Source: Deinococcus sp. (lineage in GTDB: Bacteria > Deinococcota > Deinococci > Deinococcales > Thermaceae). Taken from it: a stretch of DNA of 10,642 bases. The stretch lies in contig JAMCQK010000213.1 in NCBI GenBank assembly GCA_023382135.1, positions 1 to 10,642 on the forward strand. Reading direction: 5' to 3'. The notes beneath the pieces are model-generated. The model ran no database searches, had not been told where the DNA came from, and worked only from the letters and a program-made list of their open reading frames with translations. Positions 6,317 through 10,642 of the stretch are shown here, one piece after another. Each line of letters opens with the position of its first letter. Position 1 is the first letter of the stretch. Made by a program: the position numbers and the translations under genes.

Positions 6317-8323
6317 TCAGGCGGCGGGCGTGAGTCTGCTGGAGACCAGCTTCTGCCAAAGGTAGACAGCCAGCAAAAGAAACGCCCCGAGGATATCGGT
6401 TTCTACGCCGGGAACAACCAGCGCCAGCGCGGCACCGAGCAGCATAAGGCGCTGCAAGAGATTGGTCCGCTTGTGCAAGAAACCCATAGTGCCTGCGGCA
6501 AAGGCCAGCATTCCGAAGAGCGCGGTGACAGCGACCTCGAGGCCCTGCCCAAAGCTTTTCACGCCCAAGAGCAGCAACGCCGGGTTGAAGAAAAACATGT
6601 ACGCCAGGAAGGCGGTCCTGAGTTCATAGACAAAGCCTTGTACCCCCGTTTTCCAGAAATCCGACTTGGCTATCGCGGACGCGGCGTAAGCCGCCAGCGC
6701 CACCGGAGGGGTGGAGTCCGCCATGATGCCAAAGTAGAAAACAAACATGTGTGTAGCGATCTTGATGGTCTGGTTGGCGCCTTCCGGGTCCGCAATATTA
6801 AGCACCACCGGGACCACCAGGTTGGCCATCAGGATGTAGTTGGCGGTGGTGGGTACGCCCATCCCGAGAACCAGACTAATAATCTGCGCCAGGAGCAGGA
6901 CCACTAAGATGTTTCCGCCCGACAAAGCCTCCACAATCTGCGCCAGGCCATAGCCCAGATTGGTGATGAGCACCATACCCACAATGATGCCCGCACTGGC
7001 GGTGGCCAGCGCAATGCCTACCATGCCGCGCCCGGCGGCCTCGAGGCCCTCTACTATCTTGATTAGGCCGTCTTTCAGGCCGCTCAAAAGCCCCGAACCG
7101 CCCCTGGCCGCCCTCCAGGCTTCCTGCAGCAGAATCAGCACGGCAACCAGCACCACGGTGTTGAACGCTGCGCGTTCCGGTGTGCGGTGGACAATAACGA
7201 GCGAGTAGATCAGGTAACCGAGCGGGATCAGGTAGTGGAATCCCCCGCGCAAGACCTTGACGCTGGAGGGAAGCTCGGCGCGGGGAACTCCTTTGAGCCC
7301 TAGCCGCAAGGCCTCGAGGTGGACCACCATGAAGAGCGTGGCGTAAGCCAGCAGTGCGGGCAAAGCCGCGTAGACAATCAGTTGATTGTAGGGAATGCTC
7401 AGGTACTGCGCCATGATAAAAGCGGCCGCGCCCATCACCGGCGGCATCAGTTGGCCGTTAGAACCACTGGCCACCTCAATAGCCCCCGCTGTTTCCGCCG
7501 GATAACCTACCCGCTTCATCAGGGGGATGGTCAGGGTACCCACCGTAACCACGTTGGAGACCGACGATCCCGAGACCATGCCGTGGAGCCCGGAGGCCAC
7601 CACTGCGGCCTTGGCCGGGCCGCCCCGAAAAGTACCCAGAAGACTGTAGGCAAGCTGGATCAAGAAATGTCCCGCACCAGCCTTGTCGAGCAGCGCGCCA
7701 AACAGTACGAACAAGAACACAAACGTTGCCGAAACGCCAATGGGGGTACCCCAGATGCCTTCAGAGGTGAGGTAAAGCTGCCCAACGGCTTGCGGCCAGC
7801 TGTACCCCGCGTGAAGCTGCAGCCAGCTTGGAAGCGAAATGTGAAAAATCCCCTTGGGCCCTATCATGGCGTAAAGCAAGAAGGCGGAAGCAATGATGGG
7901 AAGCGCCCGGCCCAGCACACGGAAACAGGCAGCGATCAGCACCAACAGCAAGAGCGAGCCCATCAGCGTGTCTAGCTGGTTGGGAAGCCCGCCCCGGATC
8001 TGGGTGATGTTGTAATACTCGGCCACTACATAAAGCGCGCCCCCAGCACCCAGAACCGCAAGCAGCCAGTCGGCCCAGGGGACCCGGTCCCTGGGGCTTT
8101 TCCTGGAGTAGGGGTAGACCAGAAAGGCCAGTGCCAGCGCAAAGGCCAGGTGGATGGCCCTAAGCTTGATGGGATCCATGGTGCCCGACCAAGTTGCCCA
8201 TAGCTGAAACAAGCTCCAGCTAATGGCCACCGCAGCGATAATCCAGCGGCCAAGCCCTAGGGGCCTACGCCCCCCTAATTCCGAATCTTCGACTATTTCA
8301 AGAGCGCGCTTGTCCTCGGACAT
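6317..8323 (-). CDS. TRAP transporter fused 4TM/12TM permease (DctQM)
   Basis: The membrane part of a tripartite ATP-independent periplasmic transporter, driven by an ion (usually Na+) gradient rather than ATP. The 668-residue protein is a fusion: a small DctQ-like part (first ~190 residues, about four helices) followed by a DctM-like part of many helices. The DctM segment carries typical motifs: FGALLDKAGAGHFLIQLA, GMVSGSSVSNVVTVGT and, near residues 284-304, GSNGQLMPPVMGAAAFIMA. These match the fused permeases that pair with TAXI-type receptors. The start ATG at 8321-8323 has GGGAGG four bases upstream (8328-8333). The upstream gene is the TAXI receptor, 126 bp away, with an intrinsic terminator between them, so permease expression likely depends on read-through or a weak local promoter. 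The substrate cannot be read from the permease; related systems carry C4-dicarboxylates, glutamate or other organic acids. Confidence 0.96.
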   Translation of the reverse strand: MSEDKRALEIVEDSELGGRRPLGLGRWIIAAVAISWSLFQLWATWSGTMDPIKLRAIHLAFALALAFLVYPYSRKSPRDRVPWADWLLAVLGAGGALYVVAEYYNITQIRGGLPNQLDTLMGSLLLLVLIAACFRVLGRALPIIASAFLLYAMIGPKGIFHISLPSWLQLHAGYSWPQAVGQLYLTSEGIWGTPIGVSATFVFLFVLFGALLDKAGAGHFLIQLAYSLLGTFRGGPAKAAVVASGLHGMVSGSSVSNVVTVGTLTIPLMKRVGYPAETAGAIEVASGSNGQLMPPVMGAAAFIMAQYLSIPYNQLIVYAALPALLAYATLFMVVHLEALRLGLKGVPRAELPSSVKVLRGGFHYLIPLGYLIYSLVIVHRTPERAAFNTVVLVAVLILLQEAWRAARGGSGLLSGLKDGLIKIVEGLEAAGRGMVGIALATASAGIIVGMVLITNLGYGLAQIVEALSGGNILVVLLLAQIISLVLGMGVPTTANYILMANLVVPVVLNIADPEGANQTIKIATHMFVFYFGIMADSTPPVALAAYAASAIAKSDFWKTGVQGFVYELRTAFLAYMFFFNPALLLLGVKSFGQGLEVAVTALFGMLAFAAGTMGFLHKRTNLLQRLMLLGAALALVVPGVETDILGAFLLLAVYLWQKLVSSRLTPAA

Positions 8324-8406
8324 CAGACCTCCCAGCGGTGACAGGAACTTTCTGCCTACCAGAGTTTACTATCAACCTCAAGCAATCGACGAAGTGGCCT
8401 GGCAAC

Positions 8407-8434
8407 AAAAAAACCGGCCCCTGATCGGGACCGG
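8407..8434 (-). terminator. Intra-operon intrinsic terminator between TAXI receptor and permease
   Basis: On the minus strand CCGGTCCC pairs with GGGGCCGG (one U-G pair) around a 5-nt loop, GATCA, and is followed directly by seven T residues. It lies 15 bp past the receptor stop and 83 bp before the permease start. This placement would give much more receptor mRNA than permease mRNA, as is common for binding-protein transport operons. Confidence 0.9.
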
Positions 8435-8449
8435 CCAAAAGCGGCTCTG

Positions 8450-9406
8450 CTACTTCAACAGGCCTTTTTCACGCCAGTACTTTTCCGCGCCGGGGTGCAG
8501 CGGCACCGGAAGGTTCTTGACCGCTTTCTTGAGATCAAAGTATTTATCCAGGTTGGGGTGAATTTTCTTGAAAGCGCCAAGGTCGTCGAAGGTAGCCTTC
8601 ATGGCCTTGTACACCGCGTCGGCGCTCAGGCTTTCCGAAGCCAACAGCATGGAAAGCACGGCAACCGTTGGTGTGGTTATTTCCACGCCCGAGTAGACGC
8701 CACCGGGGATATTGAAGATGGCGTAAAAGGGGTACTTCTTGGAAAGAGCGCTGATGCGGGCAAAGTCCACGGGAACAATGGTGATCTTAGTGGTGAGAGC
8801 CAGCTGTTGAATGGCGGAAGCCCCCAGCCCCACGGTATAGAAGAGCACGTCGGCACGGCCGTCCTGTAGCAGGCCCACGCCCTGGGAGGCGCCCACACGG
8901 ATGGTCTGTCCCAGGTCCTCGAACTTGAGGCCGTAGGCCTCGAGCACCTGCTTGGTGTTCTGCTCGGTGCCGGAGCCCACGTCGCCCACCACCACACGCT
9001 TGCCTTTGAGATCGGCCACCGATTCAATCTTGGCGTCGGCGCGGGCGACGATGTGGATAACCTCTGGGTAGAGCACAGCAATAGAGCGGATCGACTTCAC
9101 CGGCTTGCCTTCAAAGGCGGGAATGCCGGTACCGTTGAAGGCGTAGTAGGCGATATCGTTCTGGGCCAGCGCCATCTGAAGCTCGCCCGAGTTCAGCGCG
9201 TTGATGTTGAACACGCTGCCACCGGTGGCGCGGGCATTGGCTTTTAAGCCAAAGCTGGCGTCGCTAATCAGCTTGGCAATGCCGGTGGCCACCGGGAAAT
9301 AAACCCCGGTGGTGGAACCGGAGCCGATGGTGATGAACTCCTGGGCAAAAGCAGTCACACTAATCAAGACCGCAACCACAAGCACTTTTAGAACATTGAG
9401 TTTCAC
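8450..9406 (-). CDS. TAXI family TRAP transporter substrate-binding protein
   Basis: The periplasmic receptor of the TRAP system; it captures the substrate and delivers it to the fused permease. It is 318 residues from the chosen start. A signal peptide is clear: basic MKLNVLK, a hydrophobic core, and AFA|Q, giving cleavage after A21. The mature protein opens with FITIGSGSTTGVYFPVATG, the TAXI-family glycine-rich segment. Later blocks (ARADAKIESVADLKGKRV, VGDVGSGTEQNTKQVLEAYG, GLLQDGRADVLFYTVG) are typical two-lobe binding-protein elements. The GTG at 9404-9406 is the start, because AAAGGAGGT lies six bases upstream; a longer reading from 9433 would put the ribosome binding site inside the gene. 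A related Thermus thermophilus TAXI protein was crystallised with glutamate or glutamine, so an amino or organic acid is a reasonable guess. It is first in the operon and has its own terminator. Confidence 0.96.
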   Translation of the reverse strand: MKLNVLKVLVVAVLISVTAFAQEFITIGSGSTTGVYFPVATGIAKLISDASFGLKANARATGGSVFNINALNSGELQMALAQNDIAYYAFNGTGIPAFEGKPVKSIRSIAVLYPEVIHIVARADAKIESVADLKGKRVVVGDVGSGTEQNTKQVLEAYGLKFEDLGQTIRVGASQGVGLLQDGRADVLFYTVGLGASAIQQLALTTKITIVPVDFARISALSKKYPFYAIFNIPGGVYSGVEITTPTVAVLSMLLASESLSADAVYKAMKATFDDLGAFKKIHPNLDKYFDLKKAVKNLPVPLHPGAEKYWREKGLLK

Positions 9407-9412
9407 CTTGTT

Positions 9413-9421
9413 ACCTCCTTT
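9413..9421 (-). promoter_or_regulatory. Shine-Dalgarno AAAGGAGGT for the TAXI receptor
   Basis: A near-perfect anti-16S match, six bases before the GTG at 9404-9406. It decides the start in favour of GTG and against the upstream in-frame ATG at 9431-9433. Confidence 0.88.
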
Positions 9422-9432
9422 GTAACCACGCA

Positions 9433-9438
9433 ATTATA
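9433..9438 (-). promoter_or_regulatory. Consensus -10 box (TATAAT) for the TRAP operon
   Basis: A perfect TATAAT on the minus strand, placing the transcript start near 9426 and leaving a 5' leader of about 20 nt with the Shine-Dalgarno sequence. The -35 hexamer at the right distance (GTTCCC) is poor, which suggests help from an activator. A perfect 8-bp palindrome, GGGTACCC (9441-9448), lies in the -10/-35 spacer and could be part of an operator; this last point is a guess. Confidence 0.55.
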
Positions 9439-9803
9439 CCGGGTACCCCGTGCGCGGGAACAGCGGGATTTCAAGGTTGGCACCATGCGAATTCAACACC
9501 AGGTCAAGGTGGTCAAGAACTCTGATGGCCGAAAAAGAGCTGTCTTGGCGACTCTTCTGAAAACCCTAGTTCCAACTGGACCGTGACCGCCGGCACCCAA
9601 GTTTTACAGGACCGGGCCTGGAGCCAAGATTTCCATGCTTTGCAGGCTCACGCCTGTGGCGCCTCACCGCCAGCGGGGTTACACCATGTTCCAAAGGGGT
9701 ATGCAAAAAGTTGCTTGCTCCCGATTACATCCTCACCCATCCTAATTGGGATATAAGTGTTCTGGACAACACATATGGCAGGTGGCCCACCGGAGGCTAG
9801 ACC
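9439..9803. other. Gene-free stretch between the TRAP operon and thiD
   Basis: About 365 bp without a convincing gene. On the plus strand an ATG at 9485 opens 33 codons with no good ribosome binding site, and a second overlapping frame continues without a start; neither gives a recognisable protein. Small stem-loops occur: CAGGC/GCCTG at 9643-9656, GTGTT/AACAC at 9757-9772 and GGTG/CACC at 9781-9791. None has a T run, so I see no clear thiD terminator. It may be a decayed gene or plain spacer. Confidence 0.5.
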
Positions 9804-10577
9804 CTAGTGGTTGATGGGGCCAGAGCCGCGACCCAGCCCGGGGGCGGTCTCGAGGGCCCGCTGCAGGAAGCGCTTGGCAGCGGAAACCGCCTCCGGAAGC
9901 TGCTTGCCCAGGGCCAACCCGGCGGTGATGGCCGCCGAGAGAGAGCAGCCAGTACCGTGGGTGTGGATGGTCTCGAGGCGGGGGGTGCTGAATCGGTAAA
10001 AGGTCCGGCCGTCAAAGAGCAGGTCCACCGCTTCCCCGCGGGCGAGATGCCCTCCCTTGAGCAGCACAGCCCTCGGGCCCAGCGTGTGAAGCTCCCGGGC
10101 CGTTACTTCCATATCTTTTTCGCTCTCGATACGGCCACCCAGCAGCACCTCTGCCTCAGGCAGATTAGGGGTGACCAGATAAGCTAAGGGGAACAGGCGC
10201 GCCTTAAGGGCCTCGATAGCTTCCGGTGCCAATAGCGGCCAGCCGCTGGTGGAAACCATTACCGGGTCCACCACCAACGACGATATCCTGTACTTCCGCA
10301 CCATATGGGCCACAACTTCGACGATCTCGGCTGAACCCAGAGCACCGGTCTTGGCCGCATCCGCGCCCAGGTCTTCCATCACACTCGCAATCTGACGAGC
10401 TACCAGTTCTGGGGGAAGGAGGTGTACCTCCTGCACCCCCAGGGTGTTTTGGGCAGTGACCAGGGTGAGTGCGCTCGTGCCGTAAACCCTGAATCGAAAG
10501 AAAGTTTTGAGGTCCGCCTGTATCCCCGCCCCACCCCCTGAGTCGGAACCTGCGATAGTCAGGGCTTTAGGACTCAC
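9804..10577 (-). CDS. thiD: Hydroxymethylpyrimidine/phosphomethylpyrimidine kinase
   Basis: Phosphorylates 4-amino-5-hydroxymethyl-2-methylpyrimidine (HMP) and then HMP phosphate to the diphosphate that ThiE joins to the thiazole in thiamine synthesis; cytoplasmic ribokinase-fold enzyme. It is 257 residues, normal for the family. Key motifs are in place: AGSDSGGGAGIQADLKTF at the N-terminus (substrate binding), VVDPVMVSTSG, TPNLPEAEVL, VLLKGGH, and the anion-hole motif HGTGCSLSAA with C211 as the family's active-site cysteine. The GTG at 10575-10577 is chosen because the AGSDS motif always lies within about ten residues of the start. No strong Shine-Dalgarno sequence is visible. No TPP riboswitch can be recognised in the 65 bp upstream, which reach the window edge. 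Other thi genes may lie to the right. Pyridoxal kinase activity is an alternative in this family, but the motifs favour ThiD. Confidence 0.96.
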   Translation of the reverse strand: MSPKALTIAGSDSGGGAGIQADLKTFFRFRVYGTSALTLVTAQNTLGVQEVHLLPPELVARQIASVMEDLGADAAKTGALGSAEIVEVVAHMVRKYRISSLVVDPVMVSTSGWPLLAPEAIEALKARLFPLAYLVTPNLPEAEVLLGGRIESEKDMEVTARELHTLGPRAVLLKGGHLARGEAVDLLFDGRTFYRFSTPRLETIHTHGTGCSLSAAITAGLALGKQLPEAVSAAKRFLQRALETAPGLGRGSGPINH

Positions 10578-10642
10578 GGCCTGACCCGAAGTCTAAGGGA
10601 TGTCCACGGGTTTCCGTCCCTACTAGAAAGGCTAGGAGGCCC

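Noticed and set aside
6317..7975. Long plus-strand open frames opposite the TRAP permease (6305-6907 and 7319-7975)
   Set aside because: They are antisense shadows of a clearly real permease, are rich in His, Gln and Arg, and have no recognisable domain.
9407..9433. Longer TAXI receptor start at the ATG 9431-9433
   Set aside because: It would place the near-perfect Shine-Dalgarno sequence inside the gene and put a glycine- and lysine-rich stretch before the signal peptide. GTG at 9404-9406 has ideal spacing.
9485..9586. 33-codon open frame on the plus strand
   Set aside because: No good ribosome binding site, no recognisable domain, and very short; treated as part of the unexplained gap.
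9680..9800. Minus-strand stretch with a FAYPFG-like segment resembling a polysaccharide deacetylase motif
   Set aside because: Only a few residues match, there is a stop soon after, and no catalytic motif is present; probably chance.
10578..10642. TPP riboswitch upstream of thiD
   Set aside because: The conserved thi-box bases (CUGAGA and the GAUCUGGAUAAUACC-like core) are absent in the visible 65 bp. A switch further right cannot be excluded.

Overview
The window looks like chromosomal core DNA from a member of the Thermaceae, most likely Meiothermus or a close relative. This rests on four things: protein resemblance (the Mn superoxide dismutase is very close in sequence to the Thermus thermophilus enzyme as I remember it), moderately GC-rich DNA by eye, a TAXI-type TRAP transporter, and a YpdA-type flavoprotein of the kind found in bacillithiol-making bacteria. 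No database was searched, so the genus is an inference.

Left third (1-3.7 kb). A YpdA-family flavin disulfide reductase runs leftward off the window edge and carries a -1 frameshift near 380. Divergent from it is a probable two-gene unit, a TerC-family metal-efflux membrane protein followed by class II fumarase (fumC). A G/T-rich repeat with a long hairpin comes next, then Mn superoxide dismutase (sodA). These genes share a redox and manganese theme: thiol redox, possible Mn efflux, an iron-free fumarase and an Mn-dependent SOD. A functional link is inference only.

Middle (3.7-6.2 kb). A gene-free stretch of about 370 bp holds a perfect 14-bp hairpin, a strong bidirectional terminator and a possible structured RNA on the minus strand. 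It is followed by trpC (minus), then by a patatin-like esterase (plus) that starts 43 bp from trpC. The esterase ends head-on against a small four-helix membrane protein (minus), the two stop codons overlapping by 4 bp.

Right third (6.3-10.6 kb). A minus-strand TRAP transporter operon is transcribed as substrate-binding protein (TAXI family), then an intrinsic terminator, then a fused DctQM permease. The terminator between the two probably sets the receptor to permease ratio. Another gene-free stretch of about 370 bp separates this from thiD (minus, thiamine pyrimidine kinase), near the right edge.

The genes are ordinary housekeeping and transport genes, and I see no new defence, mobile or CRISPR system. 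The points most worth a second look are the ypdA frameshift, three starts with the same TANNNT-N6-start geometry (likely leaderless mRNAs), the inverted G/T-rich repeat after fumC, the hairpin after sodA, the possible RNA downstream of trpC, and the intra-operon terminator.
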